From the NCBI RefSeq assembly GCF_958304185.1, contig NZ_OY284433.1, forward strand, positions 62,001 to 126,000: a stretch of 64,000 nucleotides of DNA. The letters are read 5' to 3'. The stretch's first letter is position 1, and each line of letters opens with the position of its first letter. Shown piece by piece: positions 1 through 8,016 of this stretch. Source of the stretch: an uncultured Erythrobacter sp. (GTDB taxonomy: Bacteria > Pseudomonadota > Alphaproteobacteria > Sphingomonadales > Sphingomonadaceae). The position numbers were made by a program, and so were the translations under genes. Under the pieces are notes generated by a model, which worked only from the letters and a program-made list of their open reading frames with translations, was not told the DNA's origin and searched no databases.

Positions 1-558
1 GGCGCTGCCGGGATGCCTGACGTCATCGTGCCGCGCAAAGCCGTAGGCGAGCTGCGCAAGTTGCTGGACGAAGCGCTCGACAGCAACGTCCTGATCGACC
101 TGTCGGCGAGCAAGATCCGCTTCACGATGGGCGGCGAAGGCGGCGTGGTGCTCACCAGCAAGCTGATCGACGGGACGTTCCCCGATTACAGCCGCGTGAT
201 CCCGACCGCGAATGACAAGCTGCTCAAGGTCGATCCGAAGCTGTTCTTCTCTGGCGTCGACCGCGTGGCAACCATCGCCACCGAAAAGACCCGTGCGGTC
301 AAGATTGGGCTCGACCATGATCGCGTGACGCTCTCGGTCACCTCGCCTGACAACGGCACCGCGGCCGAAGAACTGGCGGCCGAATACCGTTCCGAAGGGC
401 TGGAGATCGGCTTCAATGCCAATTACCTCAAGGATATCCTCGGCCAGATCGACAGCGACACAGTGGAACTTCACCTCGCCGATGCCGGCGCGCCGACTTT
501 GATCCGTGAAAACGAACAGGCCCGCGCGCTGTATGTGCTGATGCCAATGCGGGTGTGA
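1..558 (+). CDS. dnaN: DNA polymerase III beta sliding clamp, C-terminal part (5' end outside window)
   Basis: The reading frame is open from the first base, so only the last 185 codons are visible. The clamp is a ring-shaped homodimer that tethers the replicative polymerase and other clamp-binding proteins to DNA. The visible part covers the end of domain 2 and all of domain 3 (typical full length about 370 residues). Recognisable stretches are 'IDGTFPDYSRVIP' and the family's characteristic C-terminal ending 'YVLMPMRV'. An internal ATG at 13 is not the real start. The next gene starts 28 bases downstream behind its own strong Shine-Dalgarno. No dnaA or origin features are seen here. Confidence 0.95.
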   Translation, partial: GAAGMPDVIVPRKAVGELRKLLDEALDSNVLIDLSASKIRFTMGGEGGVVLTSKLIDGTFPDYSRVIPTANDKLLKVDPKLFFSGVDRVATIATEKTRAVKIGLDHDRVTLSVTSPDNGTAAEELAAEYRSEGLEIGFNANYLKDILGQIDSDTVELHLADAGAPTLIRENEQARALYVLMPMRV

Positions 559-586
559 TCCCCGCCTGCAAGGAGGGGAACCGCCA

Positions 587-1669
587 ATGAATGTAAGTCA
601 GGTTCACGTGCGCAAAGGCGCGCTGACCGATGCCGTGCTCGCTGAAATGCCACCAGCACCGCTGGCTGAAGGCGCGGTGCGGCTTGCGGTTGAGAGTTTC
701 TCGGTCACGGCGAACAACGTCACTTACGCCGTCGCGGGTGACAGCTTCAAATATTGGGACTTCTTCCCCGCGCCCGAAGGCTTCGGCATCGTGCCGATGT
801 GGGGCCATGCGCGCGTAATCGAAAGCAACAATGCCGAGATCGCGGTGGGCGAGCGGGTCTATGGCTACCTGCCGATGGCGAGCCATCTGGATGTGGTGCC
901 GGGGCGGGTTACGGTGGGCGGCTTCCTTGACACCACCGATTATCGCCAGCCGATGAGCCCGGTTTACAACAGCTACACGCGCCTCGCCGCCGATCCTGAG
1001 CATGACGTAGCGCGCGAAGCGGAGCGGATGATCTTCGGCCCGTTGTTCCGCACCGGGTTCTTGATCGAATACTTCCTGCGCGGACAGGACTGGTTCGGCG
1101 CGGAGCAGCTGATCGTCACCAGCGCATCGTCCAAGACCGCTCTGGGTCTGGCGAGTGTGGCGAGGCAGACCTCACCGCAAGTGAAGCGGATCGGCCTGAC
1201 CTCGAAGGGCAATGTCGGCTTCGTCGAAGCGACCGGACTTTATGACGAGGTCGTCGCCTATGATGGTCTGGAGCGCGTGCCTGTTGTGCGCAGCGTCAGC
1301 GTCGATTTTGCCGGCAACGCCGATCTCCTGGCGCAGATTCATCACCATTTCGATGCGGCGTTGGCCCATTCGGCGCTGGTCGGCATGACCCATATCGAAG
1401 CGCGCTCGACCTTCGGGGGCGGCGATCCGCTGCCCGGCCCCAAGCCCGCGCTGTTCTTCGCGCCCGATCACGCCGTCGCCTTCTTCAAGGCGCACGGGGC
1501 TGAGGAAGGGGGCAAGCTGGTCGCGGCAGCCTGGCACGGTTTCCTGAAGGCCGCCGACGGCACAGTCGCGATCGAGCGGCACGCTGGGCTGGAGGCCGCC
1601 CGCTCGGTCTTCACCGGCATGGTTGCAGGTCAGATCGACCCGGCCAAGGGGATCGTGATCGAACCCTAG
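587..1669 (+). CDS. DUF2855 family protein
   Basis: A 360-residue protein matching DUF2855, whose biochemical function is not established. The N-terminal half ('VTANNVTYAVAGD', 'WDFFPAPEGFGIVPMWGHA') has the flavour of the GroES-like region of medium-chain dehydrogenases, but there is no zinc-ligand set and no clear GxGxxG nucleotide motif, so oxidoreductase activity is only a guess. The middle holds 'IVTSASSKTALGLA', typical of the family. The start follows AAGGAGGGG at 570-578 with 8-base spacing. It stands alone between dnaN and a convergent amidohydrolase gene. Confidence 0.8.
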   Translation: MNVSQVHVRKGALTDAVLAEMPPAPLAEGAVRLAVESFSVTANNVTYAVAGDSFKYWDFFPAPEGFGIVPMWGHARVIESNNAEIAVGERVYGYLPMASHLDVVPGRVTVGGFLDTTDYRQPMSPVYNSYTRLAADPEHDVAREAERMIFGPLFRTGFLIEYFLRGQDWFGAEQLIVTSASSKTALGLASVARQTSPQVKRIGLTSKGNVGFVEATGLYDEVVAYDGLERVPVVRSVSVDFAGNADLLAQIHHHFDAALAHSALVGMTHIEARSTFGGGDPLPGPKPALFFAPDHAVAFFKAHGAEEGGKLVAAAWHGFLKAADGTVAIERHAGLEAARSVFTGMVAGQIDPAKGIVIEP

Positions 1670-1699
1670 GCCGGGGCGCTGAGGCTTTTGGGCGGCGGA

Positions 1700-3466
1700 T
1701 TACTCCGCCGCTTCGGCCAGCTCCACACGCTGCGGGCCACGGATAAGCCCGCCCGGAGCGGCGCCGGTCCATTGCCCATCGCGGAAGGTGACAACGCCGC
1801 TCTTGATGGTAGCGACATAGCCGTCCGCTTTCTGGAGCAGCCGTTTGCCGCCAGCCGGAAGGTCGAAGGCGAGCCACGGCTTGCCGAGTTTCAGCTTGTC
1901 TATGTCGATGATGTTCATATCCGCCAGATAGCCCGGTGCGATCACGCCGCGATCCTCAAGACCGTAGAGCACCGCCGTGTCGCGGCACTGACGCTTGATC
2001 GCCTGCTCCAGACTGATCCTGGACCCCCGCTTGCGGCTCTTCACCCAGTGTTCGAGCATGAAAGTGGGCGAGGCCGCATCGCAGATCGTCCCGCAATGCG
2101 CGCCGCCGTCCGACAGCGAATTCACTGTGTCATCCGCGTGCTGGAGCGGGTGCAGGAAATCGAGATTGCCGTCGGCGTAGTTCAGGATCGGGAGGTAAAT
2201 GAAGCCCTTGCCATCATCCCGGCACAGCAGATCATAGGCGTAATCCTGCGGGCTGACCCCCGCCGCCGCCGCGCGGGCGTTGACGCTGGCGTCGGCCTGC
2301 GGCTCGTAATCGAAATCGGGGTCCATTTCGTATTGCAGCGTCCAGCCCATTGAGATCGCCATCACCACCCCGCCGATATCCTTGGGGGCGTCGGTATAGT
2401 CGTTGGGCTCAGCGAGGAGTTGGGCCTTGAAAGCCGGATCGAGCAGCATGGCCCTCTGTTCGCTCCAAGGCAGGTCTTTGATCGCCATCCAGCTCGGGCG
2501 GAAGGCGAAGGGGTTCACGGTGCCCTGCCACGCCATCAAGATGCCGTTGCCGCGCAAGGCGATCTGGGCGACGATGTTCGCGCCATTGTCGTTCTCGGCG
2601 CGCATCTGGGCGATCTGTTCGTCGAGCGAGAGCTCCTTGGCGATGGATTGCAGTGCGGCGAAGGTGACGGGGATGCCAGCCTCGCGGCTCAATTGCCCCA
2701 TCCAGCCGAACTCGTTCCATTCGCGCTTCAGATCGCTGGCGATTTCGAACACCGCATGGCCGCCTGCTGCACGGGCGCGGCCCATCGCCTTGCCGATGGC
2801 GATCAGTTCTTCGGGCGTGGCGGTAGTGCCGGGGACAAGCTCGCCGTCGACTGACTTGTGCAGCACGGTTCGCGAGGTCGAGAAGCCCAGCGCCCCGGCG
2901 CGAACGCCTTCCTCGACGATCTTGCTCATCGCGGCGATGTCTTCAGCGGTCGGTACCGCGCCGGGCTGCTCGCGATCCCCCAGCACATAGGCGCGCACTG
3001 CGCCGTGGGGGACGTGAGTGCCGATATCGACCGTCCGGGGGAGCTTCTCCAGCGCGTCGAGATATTCGGGGAAGGTCTCCCAATCCCAGGTCATCCCTTC
3101 GGCAAGCGCGGTGCCGGGGATGTCTTCTACCCCCTCCATCAGACTTATCAGCCATTCGTGCCTATCCGGTTTGGCAGGCGCGAAGCCGACGCCGCAATTG
3201 CCCATCACCACCGTGGTCACGCCGTGCCAGCTGGAAGGGGCCATTTCCTGGTCCCAGGTTGCCTGACCATCATAATGGGTGTGAATATCGACGAAGCCGG
3301 GAGCGACGATCTTGCCGCTGGCGTCGATTTCTTTCGCCGCGCTGCCCGCGATCTTGCCCACCGCTGCGATCAATCCGCCGGAGATAGCGACGTCGCCGGT
3401 ATAGGCCGCAGCCCCGGTGCCATCCACAATCGTGCCGCCCCGGATGATCAGGTCGTATTGCGCCAT
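1700..3466 (-). CDS. N-acyl-D-amino-acid deacylase (D-aminoacylase) family amidohydrolase
   Basis: A 588-residue amidohydrolase-superfamily protein predicted to hydrolyse the amide bond of N-acyl-D-amino acids or related compounds; the substrate cannot be read from sequence. The N-terminal beta-sandwich ('[13 protein letters not shown]') leads into the metal-binding H62-T-H64 ('DIHTHYDGQ') and then 'GNCGVG' with Cys91, the cysteine metal ligand typical of D-aminoacylases. 'THVPHGA' and the late '[13 protein letters not shown]' supply further metal-site residues. The C-terminus returns to the sandwich ('[15 protein letters not shown]'). No signal peptide, so cytoplasmic. It is divergent from the glycerophosphodiesterase gene and convergent with the DUF2855 gene. 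Length fits the longer bacterial members. Confidence 0.85.
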   Translation of the reverse strand: MAQYDLIIRGGTIVDGTGAAAYTGDVAISGGLIAAVGKIAGSAAKEIDASGKIVAPGFVDIHTHYDGQATWDQEMAPSSWHGVTTVVMGNCGVGFAPAKPDRHEWLISLMEGVEDIPGTALAEGMTWDWETFPEYLDALEKLPRTVDIGTHVPHGAVRAYVLGDREQPGAVPTAEDIAAMSKIVEEGVRAGALGFSTSRTVLHKSVDGELVPGTTATPEELIAIGKAMGRARAAGGHAVFEIASDLKREWNEFGWMGQLSREAGIPVTFAALQSIAKELSLDEQIAQMRAENDNGANIVAQIALRGNGILMAWQGTVNPFAFRPSWMAIKDLPWSEQRAMLLDPAFKAQLLAEPNDYTDAPKDIGGVVMAISMGWTLQYEMDPDFDYEPQADASVNARAAAAGVSPQDYAYDLLCRDDGKGFIYLPILNYADGNLDFLHPLQHADDTVNSLSDGGAHCGTICDAASPTFMLEHWVKSRKRGSRISLEQAIKRQCRDTAVLYGLEDRGVIAPGYLADMNIIDIDKLKLGKPWLAFDLPAGGKRLLQKADGYVATIKSGVVTFRDGQWTGAAPGGLIRGPQRVELAEAAE

Positions 3467-3570
3467 TCTGTCTCTCCCTTATTGGGGCGCAGAATGTCGC
3501 AAAGCGCGGCCCCCTACAAGGGGTGCCAGCGTTAGTTGATGAAGCGCAGGCGAAGCCAAGGGGCAGCAAA

Positions 3571-4524
3571 ATGGGTCTGAACAAGCATATTCGCTCAGGT
3601 CTTGTAGGACTTGTAGGATTGGCCGCGCTGGCGACGCCCCTCGCCGCGCAGGATAGCGGCGCTTGGCGGTTGGCGCCGGAGAGCGATCTGTCGGCCATGC
3701 TCGACTGTTTTGAGGCGGCGGGGCAGACGCTGATCTCGGCACATCGTGGCGGGCCGACTCCGGGCCTGCCCGAAAACGCCATCCCGACAATGGACGCGCT
3801 GCTGGCCGCTCAGCCTGCGATCATGGAGGTCGATGTCGGCCAGAGCGCCGACGGTCGGCTGTTCCTGCTCCACGACGACCGACTTGATCGCACCACCACC
3901 GGCACGGGCGAGGCCGCCGCGCAAAGATGGGCGGCGCTCAGCCAGCTTTACCTTAAGGACAATTGGGGCTGGGTGACGCCGTACAAAATCCCCACGCTGG
4001 CTGATGCGCTGGTATGGGCCAAGGGCCGCACAGTGCTCCAGATTGATTTCAAGCGGTCCGCCGATGTCGACAAGGTCGTGGCTGAAATCCGCGCGGCGGG
4101 GATGGCGGGCAGCGTGATCCTGATCGCCTATTCGGTCGAACAGGCTGCGGCGCTCCACCGTGCCGCGCCCGAGATGCTCCTGTCCGTTTCGGTCGATGCG
4201 CCCGGCGATGTTGCCGCGCTGAAAGCCGCCGGCATTCCGGAAAGCCGCATGGTCGCCTTCACCGGCACCCGCCTGCCTCGCCCGGAACTTTACCGCGAGC
4301 TTGATGGCCAGAACATCGAAGTAATCTTTGGCACCTTGGGCCGCCCGCCGCGCTCGATCGATGCGGTGATCGACCGCTATGGCATGGACGAACGCTACGC
4401 CGAGCTCGGCAAGGAAGGTGTCGACATCCTCGCCACCGACCGGCCGCGCGAAGCCGCCGCCGCGCTGGCCGAGGCTGGGCGGTTGCCGAAGGCGGGGCAG
4501 TGCGGGGTCAGCCGAGGCGGGTAG
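3571..4524 (+). CDS. Exported glycerophosphodiester phosphodiesterase (GDPD)
   Basis: A 317-residue protein predicted to cleave glycerophosphodiesters to glycerol-3-phosphate and an alcohol in the periplasm. Residues 1-27 form a signal peptide ending 'ATPLAAQ'. Catalytic features of the GDPD TIM barrel are present: His58-Arg59 in 'AHRGG', Glu86 and Asp88 in 'MEVDVG', and His101 in 'LLHDDRLDRTTTGTG'. I chose the ATG at 3571 because the signal peptide begins there; an upstream ATG at 3523 would add 16 hydrophilic residues before it. Six cysteines are not seen; Cys46 and Cys near the C-terminus could pair. The gene is divergent from the D-aminoacylase. Confidence 0.88.
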   Translation: MGLNKHIRSGLVGLVGLAALATPLAAQDSGAWRLAPESDLSAMLDCFEAAGQTLISAHRGGPTPGLPENAIPTMDALLAAQPAIMEVDVGQSADGRLFLLHDDRLDRTTTGTGEAAAQRWAALSQLYLKDNWGWVTPYKIPTLADALVWAKGRTVLQIDFKRSADVDKVVAEIRAAGMAGSVILIAYSVEQAAALHRAAPEMLLSVSVDAPGDVAALKAAGIPESRMVAFTGTRLPRPELYRELDGQNIEVIFGTLGRPPRSIDAVIDRYGMDERYAELGKEGVDILATDRPREAAAALAEAGRLPKAGQCGVSRGG

Positions 4525-4616
4525 AACGCAGCGCTTTGGCAGCTTGCAAAGCCGTCTGGCGTCGCCACCTACTGTTTTCGTGCTGTCAGATGCAGGCACC
4601 TGAAGGAGCAGAAACA

Positions 4617-4898
4617 ATGGTCAAGGCAACATGGAACGGCGCTGTCATCGCTGAAAGCGACGATACCGTGGTGGTCGAAGGCAATCATTACTTCCCGCGA
4701 ACCTCGGTCAAGGCCGAGGTGCTGACGGACAGCAAGACGACGACGCATTGCCCTTGGAAGGGCACCGCGCATTATCACAGCATCACCGTGGGAGGCGCGA
4801 CCAACACTGACGCTGCGTGGTATTACCCGGAGCCCAAGTCCGCCGCCGCCGAGATCAAGGATCGCATCGCCTTCTGGCGCGGGGTTGTGGTGGGTTGA
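4617..4898 (+). CDS. DUF427 domain-containing protein
   Basis: A 93-residue single-domain DUF427 protein. Diagnostic segments are 'ATWNGAVIAES', 'GNHYFPRTSV', 'THCPWKGTAHYHS' and 'AWYYPEPK'. The family is common in bacteria and fungi but has no settled function; the conserved Cys, Trp, His and Tyr suggest a small-molecule or metal pocket, which is inference. An open frame extends upstream to 4500, but AAGGAG at 4603-4608 lies 8 bases before the ATG at 4617, and family members begin at this point. It follows the GDPD gene by about 90 bases and may share its transcript. Confidence 0.88.
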   Translation: MVKATWNGAVIAESDDTVVVEGNHYFPRTSVKAEVLTDSKTTTHCPWKGTAHYHSITVGGATNTDAAWYYPEPKSAAAEIKDRIAFWRGVVVG

Positions 4899-4985
4899 TG
4901 GGGATGCTGGGGGCGAAGGCGTAAGGTATCGCGCAGCTTTCGCACGCCTCCGTCCGCAAAGCTCCGCCGAAGCCACTCCCTTTCC

Positions 4986-5065
4986 GTCATCCCAGCGAAA
5001 GCTGGGACCTAGAGCGGCAAGCGCCGCCCTCTGCGGCCCTAGGTCCCAGCTTTCGCTGGGATGAC
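4986..5065. repeat. Double-hairpin intergenic palindrome, copy 1
   Basis: Two perfect 27-base inverted arms (4986-5012 and 5039-5065) flank a 26-base centre. Each arm is itself a small hairpin (CCCAGC-GAAA-GCTGGG), so the element can fold either as one long stem or as two hairpins. It lies between convergent genes (DUF427 and phaZ) in an otherwise featureless 226-base gap. The arm resembles short palindromic repeats common in sphingomonad intergenic DNA (recognised from general knowledge, not searched). It may act as a bidirectional transcript end, but there is no T-run. Confidence 0.85.
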
Positions 5066-5124
5066 GAGGGTAGCAAACTTCAATCCGCCCTTGCCACCAA
5101 GCGCGAGCGTTGCATTGCGTGCGG

Positions 5125-5985
5125 CTATGCCGCCGCGCGCTTGGCTTCCTTCACCGTGTCGGGCGCATCCAGAAACTCGCGGATCGCAGCCACGCTTTCA
5201 TCGGCGTGGGTCAGCAGGAACAGGTGCCCACCGCCGGCAAAGGTTTGGAGCCTCGAATTGGGGATCATCGCTTTCAGGATCTTGCCGTTGATGACGGGCA
5301 CGATCTGGTCATCCTCGCCCATCATGATCAGCGTTTCCTTCTTCATGAAGGGCAGGGCAGGCAGGCTGCTCCAGCCCATCATGCACATCAGCTGGTACAT
5401 ATAGCCGCGCGGGCTGGGCGGCTTGAGACGGCCGATATGGCTGTCCTTCTGGTGCTCGGCCCCGTCCTTGTCGACCCCGCCGTAAAGCGTGGCGAAGTGT
5501 TCGTTCATGAACTCCGGGTCGATATAGCGGCGCGGATCGGCCATCTTGGTGAAGGCGGCGGGATTGCCCGGCACCATCACCATGCCCGGCGTCGTCGCGA
5601 TCAGCGTCAGCCGCCGGGTGCGGCCCGGGTGTTGTAGCGCAAAGTGCTGCGCCATCGCGCCGCCCCAGGAAACACCCATCACATCGACCTCTTCCAGGCC
5701 ATAGCGCGCCAGCAGCTGCGCGGCCGTCCAGCTCATGGTGAAGGGGTTATAGGGGATCAGCGGATCAGGCGATTCGCCGGTTCCCGGCATGTCGAACATC
5801 AGGAACCCGCGCTCCGGCAAAGCGGCGGCGAGGGGGGCTACCGCCTCGATATTGGCACCGATGCCGTTGAAGAACAGGATCGGCACGTGATCGGACGGCA
5901 TATCAAGCCGCCAGGCCGCAGTCCGTAGCGTCCGACCGCCCACTTGTTCCATTGTGACGACAGCGCCGTCCATTGCATTGGCCAC
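5125..5985 (-). CDS. phaZ: Poly(3-hydroxyalkanoate) depolymerase, intracellular alpha/beta hydrolase
   Basis: A 286-residue alpha/beta hydrolase resembling the intracellular medium-chain-length PHA depolymerases of pseudomonads. The nucleophile is Ser106 in 'GVSWGG'; an oxyanion-hole region is 'FFNGIGAN', a catalytic Asp candidate lies in 'MMGEDDQIVP', and the catalytic His is in 'FAGGGHLFL'. No signal peptide, as expected for an enzyme acting on cytoplasmic granules. It lies 131 bases downstream of phaC on the same strand, the same order as phaC1-phaZ in Pseudomonas, which supports the assignment over a generic hydrolase. Two hairpins sit in the gap between them. Confidence 0.82.
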   Translation of the reverse strand: MANAMDGAVVTMEQVGGRTLRTAAWRLDMPSDHVPILFFNGIGANIEAVAPLAAALPERGFLMFDMPGTGESPDPLIPYNPFTMSWTAAQLLARYGLEEVDVMGVSWGGAMAQHFALQHPGRTRRLTLIATTPGMVMVPGNPAAFTKMADPRRYIDPEFMNEHFATLYGGVDKDGAEHQKDSHIGRLKPPSPRGYMYQLMCMMGWSSLPALPFMKKETLIMMGEDDQIVPVINGKILKAMIPNSRLQTFAGGGHLFLLTHADESVAAIREFLDAPDTVKEAKRAAA

Positions 5986-6025
5986 AAAAACCCGTCCTTT
6001 CTGAGCGCCGCGAGGGGCGCGGGTT

Positions 6026-6096
6026 GGGCGCGCACGTCGATCCCTAAACGCGCGCGCCCATAAACTTGCGCAAGATTCCAGCTACCCCCCGGTAGC
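6026..6096 (-). other. Two hairpins in the phaC-phaZ spacer
   Basis: In the spacer between phaC and phaZ there are two inverted repeats: GGGCGCGC/GCGCGCCC (6026-6033 with 6052-6059) and GCTACC-CCCC-GGTAGC (6081-6096). Neither is followed by a T-run on the minus strand. They could cause partial termination or mRNA processing so that synthase and depolymerase are made in different amounts; that role is inference only. Confidence 0.45.
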
Positions 6097-6116
6097 CCTT
6101 GCGCTGCACTGCAATA

Positions 6117-7814
6117 TCAGACTTCTTCCACCACGTAGAGTCCCGGCGCTGCATCGGTGGGCAAATAGCTGTCATTGCCCAGTGCGGTGGGCGCGGACTT
6201 CTTCTTGCCCGAACGCGCCTGCACCCACTCCATCCACAGCGGCCACCAGCTGCCCTTGACCTCTTCGGTGCCCTGCAACCATTCGTCGGGGGTCGCGGGG
6301 AGCTTGCCCTTCTTGGCTTGCACGAAATACTTGGCTTTGGGATTGCCCGGCGGGTTGAGGATCGCCTGCATGTGGCCCGACTGGCTGAGCACGTAGGTCA
6401 CGTCCTTCGAACCAAACAGCTGGGTCGAACGATAGGTCGCCTTCCACGGCGTGATGTGATCGGTCACCCCGCCAAGGATGAACAAGTCGGCGGTCACTTT
6501 GCTGAGATCGACCTTGTGTCCGGCCATCTCCACCTCGCCTTGCTTGGTGAAGGCGAGCGTTTCGAACAGCGTCAGGAAATCGCCCATCAGGCTGGAGGAC
6601 AGGTTGGTCGCATCCGCGTTCCAGAACAGGACGTCGAACGCTGGCGGGTCCTGCCCGAGCAGGTAGTTGTTGATAACGTAGTTCCAGATCAGGTCGTTGG
6701 GCCGCAGCCAGGCGAAGCCGCGCGCGAGGTCATCGGCCTTGATGATCCCGGCCTTCTTTGCCCGTTGGCGGGCCAGCGCCATGCCGTTCTCGCTCACCAG
6801 CGAACCGGCCTCGATGTCGGTCGGCTTGGGGTGGAGCACGCACACCATCAGCGTCAGCGTGCCGAGGATCGGATTGCCGGTCGCGGCAAGCTTCGAAGCG
6901 AGCACCGCTGCGGTCTGCCCGCCCGAACAACCGGCGGACACGTTAACCTTCTTCGAGCCGCTGATCGACGCGACCACCTCAAGCGCCTTTTCACAGGCAG
7001 CAATGTAGTCGGCCATGCCCCAGTGACCCTGTTCCTTGCTCGGATTGCGCCACGAGATCACAAAGGTCTGCACGCCATTATCGAGCTGCCACTTGATCAC
7101 CGATTTGTCCGGCGACAGGTCGTTGATGTACATCTTGTTGATCTGCGGCGGGATCGTCAGCTGCGGGATCTCGTACACCTCGTCGGTGGTGGGGGCATAT
7201 TGCAGCACTTCCATGATCTCGTCGCGGTAGACCACGCTGCCCTTCGACGTGGCGACGTTCTCGCCCAGCTTGAACGGCCGCTTGTCGACCTGGCTGACCA
7301 TACCCTTGTTGTGCACGAGGTCGTTGTAGGCGTTCTGGAGGCCCTTGATCAGGCTGAGGCCGCCCGAGTTGATGATCTGCTTCTGCGCAGTGGGGTTGCC
7401 GACCAGCGTGTTGGTGGGGGCAAGGCCATCAAGGATGATGTTGGCGATGAAGTTAGCGCGATTGCGCTCGAGTTCATCAAGCTCCAGCTCCTCGAGCCAG
7501 TTCTTCATCCCCTTCTGCACAGCGAGATAGTATTGCGCACCAGCACGGAAAAAGGGGTTGTACTGCCACGCCGGATCCATGAACCGCTTGTCCTTGGGGT
7601 CGGGGGCGAGTTCGCTTTTGCCGGTCATGATCTTGACCATATCCTGCGCCATCGCGGTCGAATGGCGCACGAAGCGGGAGGGATCCGACGCGGTCTCGCG
7701 CAGAAGCAGCGCCACCGCACTGACGAAATCCTCGCGAGCCAGGCCCACCAGCGGTCCTAGTGCATTGGTGGACTGGGCTGCTTCGTTCTCAAGCTTCACT
7801 TCGCTGCGTGCCAT
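6117..7814 (-). CDS. phaC: Polyhydroxyalkanoate synthase
   Basis: A 565-residue PHA synthase that polymerises (R)-3-hydroxyacyl-CoA into storage polyester on cytoplasmic granules. The lipase-like box is 'GCSGG' with nucleophile Cys296; the catalytic Asp is in 'GVTDHITPW' and the His in 'SQSGHMQA'. The N-terminal region ('QYNPFFRAGAQYYL') and 'WLRPNDLIWNYVINNYLLG' are typical. Several stretches resemble the class II (medium-chain) synthases more than classical class I, but substrate class is inference. The frame is open upstream to 8267; the ATG at 7814 is chosen for the GGGGA Shine-Dalgarno just before it and family length. Divergent from the cyclic-di-GMP gene. Confidence 0.92.
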   Translation of the reverse strand: MARSEVKLENEAAQSTNALGPLVGLAREDFVSAVALLLRETASDPSRFVRHSTAMAQDMVKIMTGKSELAPDPKDKRFMDPAWQYNPFFRAGAQYYLAVQKGMKNWLEELELDELERNRANFIANIILDGLAPTNTLVGNPTAQKQIINSGGLSLIKGLQNAYNDLVHNKGMVSQVDKRPFKLGENVATSKGSVVYRDEIMEVLQYAPTTDEVYEIPQLTIPPQINKMYINDLSPDKSVIKWQLDNGVQTFVISWRNPSKEQGHWGMADYIAACEKALEVVASISGSKKVNVSAGCSGGQTAAVLASKLAATGNPILGTLTLMVCVLHPKPTDIEAGSLVSENGMALARQRAKKAGIIKADDLARGFAWLRPNDLIWNYVINNYLLGQDPPAFDVLFWNADATNLSSSLMGDFLTLFETLAFTKQGEVEMAGHKVDLSKVTADLFILGGVTDHITPWKATYRSTQLFGSKDVTYVLSQSGHMQAILNPPGNPKAKYFVQAKKGKLPATPDEWLQGTEEVKGSWWPLWMEWVQARSGKKKSAPTALGNDSYLPTDAAPGLYVVEEV

Positions 7815-8016
7815 GGAATCCCCTTTGTGAGGCCGTCTCGTCCGCTGCCCTGTATGGCAATCGGTTAACGCGGTCCTTGTGGCCCAGAATGCCGCCTCGG
7901 CTGCCAAGTTGCAAGCGCGGCGCGCGCGGGCGGATCGCGGGGGTGAGGCCCAAAGGTGAAAGGATTCATCATTCCGATTAACGCTTTTCTCAACCCTGAT
8001 CGGGCAGGGTGGAGCC

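Noticed and set aside
428-1003. Long minus-strand open frame opposite dnaN/DUF2855
   Set aside because: High-GC shadow frame; no domain signal, no Shine-Dalgarno, and the sense frame is a clear family match.
4986-5065. CRISPR or tandem repeat
   Set aside because: Single inverted pair with no repeated spacer structure.
6099-7760. 553-codon plus-strand frame opposite phaC
   Set aside because: Antisense to a clear PHA synthase; no family features.
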